A stretch of DNA of 11,692 nt from SIBU01 sp964430335 (GTDB lineage: Bacteria; Patescibacteriota; Minisyncoccia; Phycocordibacterales; SIBU01). Positions 1 through 7,078 of this stretch are shown here, in pieces. The DNA lies in assembly GCA_964430335.1 (NCBI GenBank), contig CAYSEN010000018.1, forward strand, positions 1 through 11,692, in the 5' to 3' direction. Under the pieces are notes generated by a model. It saw only the letters and a list, made by a program, of their open reading frames with translations. It was not told the origin of the DNA and ran no database searches. A program made the translations under genes and the position numbers. Every line of letters starts with the position of its first letter. Position 1 is the stretch's first letter.

Positions 1-49
1 CCTCTCGCTTCGCCAGCTCAGCTAGTCTCTTGCTCCGGTTAAGGAGTTA
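1..49. other. Gene-free edge sequence with a short hairpin
   Basis: I see no coding region in this stretch. It contains a short hairpin (ctcc at 33-36, loop 37-42, ggag at 43-46) and the string agctcagctagt, which resembles a tRNA D-arm. The neighbouring sequence does not complete a cloverleaf. It is relatively GC-rich compared with the flanking genes. It could be decayed tRNA-derived sequence or part of the structured element that follows. Confidence 0.3.
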
Positions 50-143
50 GCGGGAAATCGTTCCCTACAGGAACAGTACAGGTTTCCCATTTTTTCGAAT
101 TAAGAAATTCTCAAAAATATGGGAGAACCTTTTCGATTCCCGC
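50..143. repeat. Nested inverted-repeat element next to the tRNA
   Basis: Three levels of self-complementarity are visible. The outer arms gcgggaaatcg (50-60) and cgattcccgc (134-143) pair with one bulged base. Inside them is a 5-bp hairpin (60-64 with 70-74, loop ctaca). Next is a long interrupted hairpin at 80-130: aggtt/aacct, cccat/atggg, a run of five T against five A, and gaatt/aattc closing on loop aaga, about 20 bp in all. There is no ORF. No T-run of terminator quality follows on either strand, so I do not call it a terminator. It may be a structured RNA read from the minus strand downstream of the tRNA, or a palindromic intergenic repeat. Confidence 0.5.
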
Positions 144-215
144 ACGCAAGTCATTTAGACTTGCTTACCCGCACTATCACTCACTTCGTTCGTCCTGTGC
201 GGGTAGCGGGAATTG
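134..215. repeat. Inverted repeat complementary to the tRNA-Gly 3' half
   Basis: tacccgcac (166-174) is the exact inverse of gtgcgggta (197-205), which is the tRNA acceptor 3' strand plus flanking bases. cgattcccgc (134-143) pairs with gcgggaattg (206-215), the 3' side of the tRNA T-arm, with nine Watson-Crick pairs and one G-T. The two left blocks are separated by a 22-nt insert holding a perfect 7-bp hairpin (146-152 with 158-164, loop attta). The region can therefore fold as a three-way junction that competes with the mature tRNA fold. The 134-143 block can pair either here or with 50-60, so the two folds exclude each other. Confidence 0.55.
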
Positions 216-268
216 AACCCGCGTCTCAACCTTGGGAAGGTCGCATTCTACCACTAAACCATACCCGC
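198..268 (-). tRNA. tRNA-Gly (anticodon CCC)
   Basis: The minus strand folds into a standard cloverleaf. The acceptor stem is GCGGGTA with TACCCGC (7 bp). The D-stem is GTTT/GAAT with loop AGTGGTA. The anticodon stem is CGACC/GGTTG with loop TTCCCAA, giving anticodon CCC for the GGG codon. The variable loop is AGAC, and the T-arm is GCGGG-TTCAATT-CCCGC. The discriminator base (198) is A, and the next bases are CAG, so CCA is not encoded and must be added by the nucleotidyltransferase. The 5' end lies 4 nt after the stop codon of the division-protein gene, so it is probably cut out of that transcript by RNase P. Confidence 0.95.
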
Positions 269-272
269 AAAT

Positions 273-653
273 TTATCTGATTGTAAAAAAATTGACCAGT
301 TTTTGCAAAAAGGTTGGCTGAATAGGTTCCAACTCCTCCTTATCAGCATCACTATTAACAATAATTATTTCTTTTTCTCCTTCTTTTGCCATCTGCAATC
401 TGTCACGAATCTCGCTTTCGATTCCAGAATCAGTTGAAAGTTTTTCTACTGATGCTGTAAGCGATTTTTGTCTTTCTTTTAATTTCTCAAATCTTAACTG
501 CGTCGATTTTAAATCTTCTAAAGCTTCACGATCTTTTAGGTACAAATTCCAAGTACCCCGGGCAAGAAAAACCAAAACAACAGCAAGCGGTATCGTTACA
601 AAATACGAATATCTCAAATATCTGAAATTCCTTTTCTTTTCGAACTCTCGCAT
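273..653 (-). CDS. FtsB/DivIC-like septum formation initiator protein
   Basis: This is a 126-residue single-pass membrane protein. A basic cytoplasmic N-terminus (residues 1-14) precedes one membrane segment (about 15-33) and a charged heptad-type coiled coil (about 36-75). A conserved-looking block follows (about 77-99: GIESEIRDRLQMAKEGEKEI), matching the FtsB/DivIC/FtsL-type pattern of 'IE..AR..LgMvk.GE'. Members of that family sit in the divisome and link early division proteins to septal peptidoglycan synthesis. Family membership is read from topology and this motif; FtsB, DivIC and FtsL cannot be told apart by eye. The ATG at 653 has no Shine-Dalgarno sequence and lies only about 14 nt after a TATAAT, so the mRNA is nearly leaderless. 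The tRNA-Gly follows in the same transcript direction. Confidence 0.75.
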   Translation of the reverse strand: MREFEKKRNFRYLRYSYFVTIPLAVVLVFLARGTWNLYLKDREALEDLKSTQLRFEKLKERQKSLTASVEKLSTDSGIESEIRDRLQMAKEGEKEIIIVNSDADKEELEPIQPTFLQKLVNFFTIR

Positions 654-667
654 GACAATAAGTATAT

Positions 668-698
668 ATTATAAACGCGCTCGGATGTAGTGTTGCAA
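668..698 (-). promoter_or_regulatory. Promoter of the FtsB-like gene
   Basis: The minus strand has TATAAT (673-668) preceded by TTGCAA (698-693) at a 19-nt spacing, which is longer than ideal. The expected start of transcription is near 661, leaving a leader of only about 8 nt before the ATG at 653. The -10 box is a perfect consensus; the -35 assignment is less certain. Confidence 0.5.
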
Positions 699-721
699 AA
701 AACACCTCTAAAAGCTAAAAT
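693..721 (+). promoter_or_regulatory. Promoter reading right toward the 36-residue ORF
   Basis: TTGCAA (693-698), a 17-nt spacer and TAAAAT (716-721) form a good sigma70-type promoter on the plus strand. Transcription would start near 728, about 30 nt before the ATG at 759. The -35 hexamer is its own reverse complement and is also the best -35 candidate for the opposite promoter. Confidence 0.5.
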
Positions 722-758
722 AGCCGAGTAATAAATCTAATAAAAATCGATTAAAAAC

Positions 759-869
759 ATGCTTTTCAACAAAAAACATCAGAAAAAAGTACAAGCTATT
801 TGGGTAGTATTGTGCGCACTCATTATCGTGAGCATGGTGCTCATGTACTCGTCGGCAATGTTCGTCTAG
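759..869 (+). CDS. 36-residue single-pass membrane peptide (unknown function)
   Basis: The frame ATG (759) to TAG (867-869) encodes a lysine/histidine-rich N-terminus (MLFNKKHQKKVQ) followed by one hydrophobic helix (about AIWVVLCALIIVSMVLMY) and a short tail. This topology is typical of small bacterial membrane peptides with an inside-positive N-terminus. A plus-strand promoter with 17-nt spacing lies at the right distance upstream. No Shine-Dalgarno sequence is visible. It is the only plus-strand gene in the window and converges on lepA, ending 9 nt before the lepA stop codon. I cannot name a family. The alternative is a chance ORF, although the charge and hydrophobicity pattern plus the promoter argue against that. 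Confidence 0.55.
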   Translation: MLFNKKHQKKVQAIWVVLCALIIVSMVLMYSSAMFV

Positions 870-878
870 TTAGAAGCG

Positions 879-2699
879 CTATTCCGATCTCATCATTTTT
901 ATAAAGACATCCTGAGGGATGTTTACATTTCCTCGTCCGATTTCCTTCATTTTCTTTTTACCCTTCTTTTGCTTTTCAAGCAATTTCATTTTTCTAGTGA
1001 TATCTCCTCCGTATAGATAGCCGGTAACATCTTTTCTAAGTGCAGACATTGTTTTTGAAGAAATAATTCTTCCTAGAGCCCTGCCTTGAATTTTAGTTAC
1101 GAAAAGCTGGCGAGGCAAAATTTTGTAGAGTTTTTCAACGGCCGCCTCGGCTTCCTCTTCCACTCTTTTTCTTGAGACAATTCTAGAAAAAGCTGGAACA
1201 ACCTCGTCAGCAACCAACAATTCTAGCTTTACAACATCGGCGTCACGTAATTCCCCAATCTTGTACGAGAACGAAGCAAATCCGGACGATGCACTTTTGA
1301 GTTCATCGAAGAAATTTCTCATCAACTCTCTCAAGGGCATTTCAAGAGAAATGGAAGTTCTGTTGTCTCCGAATGACTCAGACTCACCTACCACAGCTTC
1401 GTGCTTGTAAAGTAATTGCATGATGTTACCTAGATAGTCAGAAGGGCTAATGATTTTGATTGTGACCCAAGGTTCAGAAACTTTCTCGACATCCCCATAT
1501 TCTGGAAAAAGAGTTGGCGAATACACAACCACTTTTTTATTCTGTCGGTTAATAACTTCGTAAGTAATACTTGGAGTCGTGACAACAAGTTTTAATTGGA
1601 ATTCGCGTCTAAGTCTCTCTGTAATTATTTCGAGGTGAAGCATTCCCAAAAAACCACATCTAAAGCCTCTTCCTAAAAGTCCGGAGGATTCCTCTTCATG
1701 TGTAAATGATGAGTCTGACAATCTCAGTCTATCTAGCGCTTGTCTCAACAAATTAAAATCATCCTGACTTTCAGGATAAACAGACGCCCAAACCACAGGT
1801 CTAGGACTCATGTATCCCGGTAGAGCACCGAGCGGTTTATTGGCGATCGTAATAGTATCTCCAACCTTTGCGATACCAGGTTCCTTAATACCAGTCACAA
1901 TATAGCCGATTTCTCCTGCGCTTAAGTTTTCAGTTTGAAGTGGAGCGGGAGAGAATACTCCAACTTCTATAGGGTTAAATTCCCTGTTAGCAATTTTGAA
2001 AAGTAATTTCTCGCCCTTATTTATTTTTCCGTCAAAAACTCGCAAGTAGACAATCACGCCAGTATGATTTGAATACTGAAAATCAAAAACAAGTCCTCTA
2101 AAACTGTTACTGCCTACTATTTCTTCTTTTGGCGGTGGTATTCTCTTTACGATTTCATTTAAAAGATTTTCTACTCCTTGGCCAGTACGACCAGAAACTT
2201 CCAAAACGTCTTCTTCAGAACAATCTAAAAGTTTTGCTACTTCTTGTTTTATTTCCGAAGTCCTAGCAAGCGGTGAATCCACCTTGTTTACGGCTGGAAT
2301 CACAACCAGTCCAGCGTCCCGTGCCATAGTCAAAACAGAAATGGTCTGAGCCTGAACTCCCTGAGTTGCATCGACAAGCAAAACTGCACCTTCTACCGCC
2401 TTAAGAGCTCTTGAAACTTCGTACGAAAAATCGATGTGCCCTGGGGTATCAATTAGGTTTAAAACAAATGGGTTTGTAGAATCCACCTGTGAGTGATAAA
2501 CCATTCTAACTGGGGTCATTTTGATAGTAATCCCCCTCTCCCTTTCAAGCTCCATTGAGTCTAGAACTTGATCCTGCATCTTCCTTTTTTCGATAGTGTG
2601 GGTTAATTCCAACATTCTATCAGCCAAGGTTGATTTACCGTGGTCAATATGGGCAATTATTGAGAAATTTCTAATATACTTCAGGTCCATGAGAGACAT
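879..2699 (-). CDS. lepA: Elongation factor 4 (LepA), ribosome-bound translational GTPase
   Basis: The 606-residue protein has the usual LepA length. GTPase motifs appear in order: G1 AHIDHGKST (16-24), the switch I region ERERGITIK (52-60), G3 DTPGHIDF (84-91, with the His expected for GTP hydrolysis) and G4 NKVD (138-141). The LepA-specific features FRCGFLGMLHLEI (domain III) and the C-terminal KKKMKEIGRGNVNIPQDVF block are present, so this is EF4 rather than EF-G. LepA acts on ribosomes and affects translation or ribosome assembly; it is usually non-essential. It starts 24 nt after the murJ stop and is probably the last gene of that operon. The ATG at 2699 lacks a Shine-Dalgarno sequence; a second ATG at codon 4 is an alternative start. 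Confidence 0.97.
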   Translation of the reverse strand: MSLMDLKYIRNFSIIAHIDHGKSTLADRMLELTHTIEKRKMQDQVLDSMELERERGITIKMTPVRMVYHSQVDSTNPFVLNLIDTPGHIDFSYEVSRALKAVEGAVLLVDATQGVQAQTISVLTMARDAGLVVIPAVNKVDSPLARTSEIKQEVAKLLDCSEEDVLEVSGRTGQGVENLLNEIVKRIPPPKEEIVGSNSFRGLVFDFQYSNHTGVIVYLRVFDGKINKGEKLLFKIANREFNPIEVGVFSPAPLQTENLSAGEIGYIVTGIKEPGIAKVGDTITIANKPLGALPGYMSPRPVVWASVYPESQDDFNLLRQALDRLRLSDSSFTHEEESSGLLGRGFRCGFLGMLHLEIITERLRREFQLKLVVTTPSITYEVINRQNKKVVVYSPTLFPEYGDVEKVSEPWVTIKIISPSDYLGNIMQLLYKHEAVVGESESFGDNRTSISLEMPLRELMRNFFDELKSASSGFASFSYKIGELRDADVVKLELLVADEVVPAFSRIVSRKRVEEEAEAAVEKLYKILPRQLFVTKIQGRALGRIISSKTMSALRKDVTGYLYGGDITRKMKLLEKQKKGKKKMKEIGRGNVNIPQDVFIKMMRSE

Positions 2700-2723
2700 A
2701 CTAGCAGAAAAGGCCTAACCAAG

Positions 2724-4412
2724 CTATAAGATGGGATTTTCGCTTGAATCAACGCCCAAAATCTTAGCTTTCCAAATTTTTTGATGGAAACTAGACCAGA
2801 TTTCTTGCACCTCATGATTTTTGAGTAAAACAAGAACAATAATCCCAACCGCTATAGCTATAATTCCAGAACAGAAGCCTTGTAGAAATACTCCGGGCAA
2901 AGTGTTGATATCAAAAATATTATCAAACACATCAAGCAGGACGTGCGCAGTGTATCCCATGATTATGGCGGAACTTAAGCTTGAAAATAATGTCGTAAAA
3001 ACGGATTTACTAAAACCTTTAAATTCTTTTTCAAATGTAACCCAATGAACAATTGCATTTACGAAAGTTCCGATCGAATAAGCCAAAGGTAAAACCAAAA
3101 CAGTGCTTCCCAAAACGCTATCAACTTTAAACATACTTTCGATGAAATAGCTAAATATTTTTGAGCTGTTGAAAATTTTCACTAGGAAAAATCCAATAAG
3201 AACTAGAAAAATGGAGGACAAAACATTTATGATAAGTGGCTTCCAAGTTTGTCCTAAGGCGTAGTAGGCTCTAATAAAAAGCAAAAGCAAACATTGAGCA
3301 ATGACCGAAAAGGCAAAAATCGCCAAGCAGGCGGCAGTAAGTCTTGTGTCGGACCAGCTAAAATGTCCGGATCCTAAAATCGTTCTTACTATTTGCGCAC
3401 GCAAAACTACAAACAGAGCGGTCAATGGGATTGACCAAAAAATAATGTGCCTTGTGGAAGTGGTCATCTGATCTAGGAATTTGTCACGCTTACCTTCGGT
3501 GATAAACCTAGACAAAGCTGGAAAAGCGGCGGACGCATAGCTTGCTCCAATAATTGACAGTGGCACAGATTGTAGATTCCATGAAAAATTAAATATTGCA
3601 ATCGAGCCAACACTCATAAGAGAAGCGAAGCTTACCAGAAAGAAAGTGGCGATTTGGTTGGCTGAAAGAGCCAACATTCTAGGTAAGGATAATAATGCCA
3701 ATTTTTTTACCTCAGCAAACTGTAAAGGCAACCTGACTCTTGGAAACAGTCTTTTTTCTATTACAAAAGGCACCTGGACGAGGCAGTGTAAAAGCGCACC
3801 CAAAACAACACCTAGAGCCAAACCGTTGGTACCGAAAATTGGATAAAGAAAAACTACACCAACAATAATTCCAAGATTGTATAGAAGTGGACTAACCGCG
3901 TAAATGAAAAACCTATTATAAATTTGCGTAATGCTCGCGAGAAAATTTGAAATCCCTAAAAGAATTGGCGACAAAAGCACTATTCTCGAAAGAGTAATCA
4001 GACTTTCTTTTGCCAACTGATTTTCAATTCCTGGAAATACTACTGGCACCAAAAATGGAATAAGTATGTAAGCTATGACACTTACAGAGATGATACAGAC
4101 AAAAAAGATTGAAAACGCGGCGTCGACAAATTTTTTACCATTCTCTTCCCCGCTTTTAAATTTCTCCATGAAAAACGGAACGAGGATTGATATGGATACA
4201 AGCGATGCCACAGAAACAAAAATTAGATCTGGAATTCTAAATGAAGCATAGTAAATATCTAGCACCCTTCCAGCACCGAACGTGTAGGCGAAAACTCTGT
4301 CTCGAACTAAAGCAAGGATTTGAGAAGCGATTGCAAATATACCCAAAAGATAAGCGGCCTCGTGGAGTCCGCTTATCTCTCGGTTTAGTATATTTAGCAC
4401 CTTGTTGACCAT
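2724..4412 (-). CDS. murJ: Lipid II flippase MurJ (MviN family)
   Basis: This 562-residue polytopic protein has roughly 14 hydrophobic segments spread over its full length. The N-terminal signature is MviN-like: ALVRDRVFAYTFGAG (34-48), then LDIYYASFRIPD (51-62), matching 'RD...A..FGaG...DaF..AFkiP'. MurJ moves the peptidoglycan precursor lipid II across the cytoplasmic membrane. By eye, the Arg37 and Asp52 equivalents of E. coli Arg24 and Asp39 are kept. The region that in E. coli carries the Arg52/Glu57 pair (RRIFAEGAFSQAFVP) is replaced by the uncharged FVSVASLVSISILVP (65-79). The start at 4412 has a weak AAGG 10 nt upstream. The gene sits 29 nt after the Wzy-TPR gene and 24 nt before lepA, so the three are probably co-transcribed. 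Confidence 0.93.
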   Translation of the reverse strand: MVNKVLNILNREISGLHEAAYLLGIFAIASQILALVRDRVFAYTFGAGRVLDIYYASFRIPDLIFVSVASLVSISILVPFFMEKFKSGEENGKKFVDAAFSIFFVCIISVSVIAYILIPFLVPVVFPGIENQLAKESLITLSRIVLLSPILLGISNFLASITQIYNRFFIYAVSPLLYNLGIIVGVVFLYPIFGTNGLALGVVLGALLHCLVQVPFVIEKRLFPRVRLPLQFAEVKKLALLSLPRMLALSANQIATFFLVSFASLMSVGSIAIFNFSWNLQSVPLSIIGASYASAAFPALSRFITEGKRDKFLDQMTTSTRHIIFWSIPLTALFVVLRAQIVRTILGSGHFSWSDTRLTAACLAIFAFSVIAQCLLLLFIRAYYALGQTWKPLIINVLSSIFLVLIGFFLVKIFNSSKIFSYFIESMFKVDSVLGSTVLVLPLAYSIGTFVNAIVHWVTFEKEFKGFSKSVFTTLFSSLSSAIIMGYTAHVLLDVFDNIFDINTLPGVFLQGFCSGIIAIAVGIIVLVLLKNHEVQEIWSSFHQKIWKAKILGVDSSENPIL

Positions 4413-4441
4413 ACTAATTTAACCTTGGAAATCGAAAAAAA

Positions 4442-6949
4442 TTACAAGTTGGCCTCACCTAAATTTGTACCAGTAGATGGTGAAACTGCCTCAGTAGTAG
4501 CCTTTTTCTTTTTGGTGGTAGTTTTCTCGACAACTGGTGGTTTTGATCTCTTTTCAGGCGTGTTGTCTATTGGAGCTGAGGCATTTGCAAATGGAGCCAA
4601 GCCAGCGTTTAGATTTTTCAGGATCAGGTCAATTTCTTTATTATCTGGGTTTGTAGTTTTCAAATCATTAAACTGTGCAATCGCATCTGCTACTCTACCC
4701 ACTTTTTGTAAACTCAAACCCAAGAAGTACTTGGCGTTTGCGTACTGAGGATTTATACGAATAGCATTTTGTAATGCGTCCACCGCTCCTTGATAATCCT
4801 TGTAGTTGTACTTCAATAGACCGAGTTGGAAGAATACACCGCTGTCATTTGGAGCTAAGTAAGAAGCTGCCTGAACTGAATCAATTGCGTCCTTGATATT
4901 TCCCTCTGAAACTTGAATCTGTGCCAACAAGAATATTGCCTCAGCGTAATTATTCTTAAGTTGGAGCGCCTTACCAATACTTTCTTTTGCCTTTGCAACA
5001 TCACCATGTGAGACTTCCAATCTTGCGATAGTCAAAAGTATTGCTGGACTCTTAGGATTTAGCTCGAGAGCTTTGTTGTATGCACCAACAGCACTTTCGT
5101 AGGCGTTAGCAATCTTAAGTGGTACAACAGCTTCGTAAACCTGACCAAGATAGATCCAGCTTTGGTAATCTTTAGGATCAAGAGTTACTGCTTGCTGTGC
5201 GTTATTTAGAGCCGAACTCAACAATCCCTGGAACTGTGATCTTAGAACATCAACCGAAACATTTTTAGCATCCTGAGATAGTAATGCTGACATTCTCATC
5301 ATATCAATCTGAACCAAAGCACGATAGTAGGTTGGTAATTTGTCATATGGAATCGCTTTTAAAATAGTGCTTTGTGATTTGTCCAAATTACCTTCTTTAC
5401 CAAAGATGACTGCAGCTTTTTGGAAGTTGTATGAAGATACGAATTTTTCAAACAACATGTAGCCTGTAACTATTGTTCCAACCAAAAGCATAATCAGAAG
5501 AAGCACAGAAACAAAACCCTTTTTAGGATCCTCGACAAAAGAAATTGTCTTTTGTTTTATAGCTCCAGCTTCTTTTGCCGATGCTATAAATAGTCCCGTA
5601 AAGAAGAATGTGAGTGCGACCATTGGTAGACCTGGAATGTAGAAAACATTTAGAATCCATAGGAAAAGAGATACCAAGAAAGTAGAAGTGACAAGATATC
5701 TTGAAACCTTATCGCCCATCGAAGAAAGGACTGCCTTAAATCCTACATAGAGGAATAGTCCTAAGAATAGAAGCCAAGTAATCACACCAATGAGACCAGT
5801 TGTAACAAAGTAGGTAGGGACCAAGCCAACACCAAAACCAAAATCAGTATTCCAAAATACGCTTGAATTTACACCATCTGGTTTATAGGCAAGCCACTTC
5901 TCTGTGAATCTATTTGGACCTGAACCGAAGAATGGATCGTGTGCGTAAACGTTCTTTGCGATAGTCAAAGTCGTGCCCCATGATGGCCTTACCTCCAACT
6001 GTCCGATGTTTAGTTTTTCTGAAATCTTATTACCGATTGATGTACCACCAAAAATGAAAGCGATTGAAATTAAAAGTACGATTAATGATGGAACAGGAAT
6101 TCTACGCAAAGCTGAAGGCTGGCTTGCCACCGCTCCTTCGGGCAAAGATGAACTAGATTTTAGGGTCTCACTTTTATCAAATGAAATTACATAAATCAAA
6201 AACATTAAACTAAACAAAGCGAGAACATACCAAACCTGAGGAAGATTTACGATAGCTAGGAAGAAAATTGAAATTAATAGTGCTCCATAGGACAAAACCT
6301 TGAAAAATTTACTCAGTGATATGAGCTCCAAAGTAATAAGAGAAAGAACACCGCCGACACCGAAGAATATAGCTAAATCATTCCATCTGCCTAAAAGTGT
6401 TGAAGTGGCATCCGTAAGAACACCAAATGACATGAAGCCGACACCGAGCCAAAGTCTTAGTAATTGGAATATTGCAACAATAAAATATGATGCGAAGAAT
6501 AGCAGATAGGTGTAAAAAATTCTGTCCTTTGTCTTAAAAATCAAAGGGACAAGGAACATCAGCAGAAACATTATCGCTAAAGCAACTGAAGTTCCCAAAT
6601 CAACCATCTGCCCAACAAGAGACAACTGTACAGAACCAGAAACCAAGGAAGCAACAACGGCAACAACTGCAACGGCAACACCTGATAATATTATTGAAGT
6701 AGAAGGGACAACGAATTTACCATCTTTGAGTCTGGCAAGAATCCAGCATACAAAAGCAACAAGCACAAAAGATGACAAAAGAAACATCTTTGTGAACAGA
6801 AAAGGTACTGAGGCTGTAGGTATGAAGAAAATTGGCAAAAGAAACGGCAAACTGAGCAAAAGAACAAATGCAGTATTTTCTAGAAACCCGTTTTTTACTT
6901 CTGGTGCACCTGAGTCAGAATCGTTGAAATCAATTGTTGCTTTTTGCAT
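4442..6949 (-). CDS. Wzy/O-antigen-ligase-like membrane protein fused to C-terminal TPRs
   Basis: I chose the ATG at 6949 (835 residues) because the longer frame would begin with a TTG at 7015 that is itself the -35 box of the promoter. Residues about 24-460 hold about a dozen membrane helices. A Wzy_C-like segment lies at about 321-392, with RPSWG (321-325), DPFFGSGPNRF (338-348) and a Gly-rich helix. The His normally seen in the HN motif of O-antigen ligases is not evident: the sequence reads SVFWNTDF (363-370). A last helix (about 479-500) leads into an extracytoplasmic or peripheral region with about five TPR-type units (about 594-768; endings ALELNP, AIRINP, TTNP). A Lys/Thr/Pro-rich tail runs from 790 to 835. 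Such fusions are expected to transfer or polymerise envelope glycans or glycosylate proteins; the substrate is unknown. It heads the operon with murJ and lepA. Confidence 0.8.
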   Translation of the reverse strand: MQKATIDFNDSDSGAPEVKNGFLENTAFVLLLSLPFLLPIFFIPTASVPFLFTKMFLLSSFVLVAFVCWILARLKDGKFVVPSTSIILSGVAVAVVAVVASLVSGSVQLSLVGQMVDLGTSVALAIMFLLMFLVPLIFKTKDRIFYTYLLFFASYFIVAIFQLLRLWLGVGFMSFGVLTDATSTLLGRWNDLAIFFGVGGVLSLITLELISLSKFFKVLSYGALLISIFFLAIVNLPQVWYVLALFSLMFLIYVISFDKSETLKSSSSLPEGAVASQPSALRRIPVPSLIVLLISIAFIFGGTSIGNKISEKLNIGQLEVRPSWGTTLTIAKNVYAHDPFFGSGPNRFTEKWLAYKPDGVNSSVFWNTDFGFGVGLVPTYFVTTGLIGVITWLLFLGLFLYVGFKAVLSSMGDKVSRYLVTSTFLVSLFLWILNVFYIPGLPMVALTFFFTGLFIASAKEAGAIKQKTISFVEDPKKGFVSVLLLIMLLVGTIVTGYMLFEKFVSSYNFQKAAVIFGKEGNLDKSQSTILKAIPYDKLPTYYRALVQIDMMRMSALLSQDAKNVSVDVLRSQFQGLLSSALNNAQQAVTLDPKDYQSWIYLGQVYEAVVPLKIANAYESAVGAYNKALELNPKSPAILLTIARLEVSHGDVAKAKESIGKALQLKNNYAEAIFLLAQIQVSEGNIKDAIDSVQAASYLAPNDSGVFFQLGLLKYNYKDYQGAVDALQNAIRINPQYANAKYFLGLSLQKVGRVADAIAQFNDLKTTNPDNKEIDLILKNLNAGLAPFANASAPIDNTPEKRSKPPVVEKTTTKKKKATTEAVSPSTGTNLGEANL

Positions 6950-6986
6950 TTTATTTAGATGAATAATTCTTACCAATAATAGGAAT

Positions 6987-7015
6987 ATTATAGTAAATGG
7001 GTAGCTTATTATCAA
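6987..7015 (-). promoter_or_regulatory. Promoter of the Wzy-TPR/murJ/lepA operon
   Basis: On the minus strand TTGATA (7015-7010), a 17-nt spacer and TATAAT (6992-6987) form a near-consensus sigma70 promoter. The predicted start of transcription is near 6980, giving a leader of about 31 nt to the ATG at 6949. This supports the ATG as the true start. No Shine-Dalgarno sequence is obvious in the leader. Confidence 0.75.
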
Positions 7016-7078
7016 TGGAGGTTGTTAAGGATTTTAGTTTTAATAAACAGCCTATTTCGGAGATTTGATTGAGGGAAT

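Noticed and set aside
1..75. Second tRNA suggested by agctcagctagt and tagcgggaa
   Set aside because: No acceptor stem or T-arm can be completed and the D-stem does not pair; only fragments resemble a tRNA.
80..133. Long hairpin as a rho-independent terminator
   Set aside because: The stem is AT-rich and interrupted, and only three to four T follow on the plus strand and none on the minus strand.
134..215. Integration (att) site at the tRNA 3' end
   Set aside because: The repeated tRNA segment is inverted, not direct, and no integrase or element genes are present.
4425..4748. Plus-strand open frame of 107 codons
   Set aside because: It lies wholly antisense to the TPR part of the Wzy-TPR gene, whose protein has clear TPR and membrane patterns. 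The translation has no recognisable domain and no promoter.
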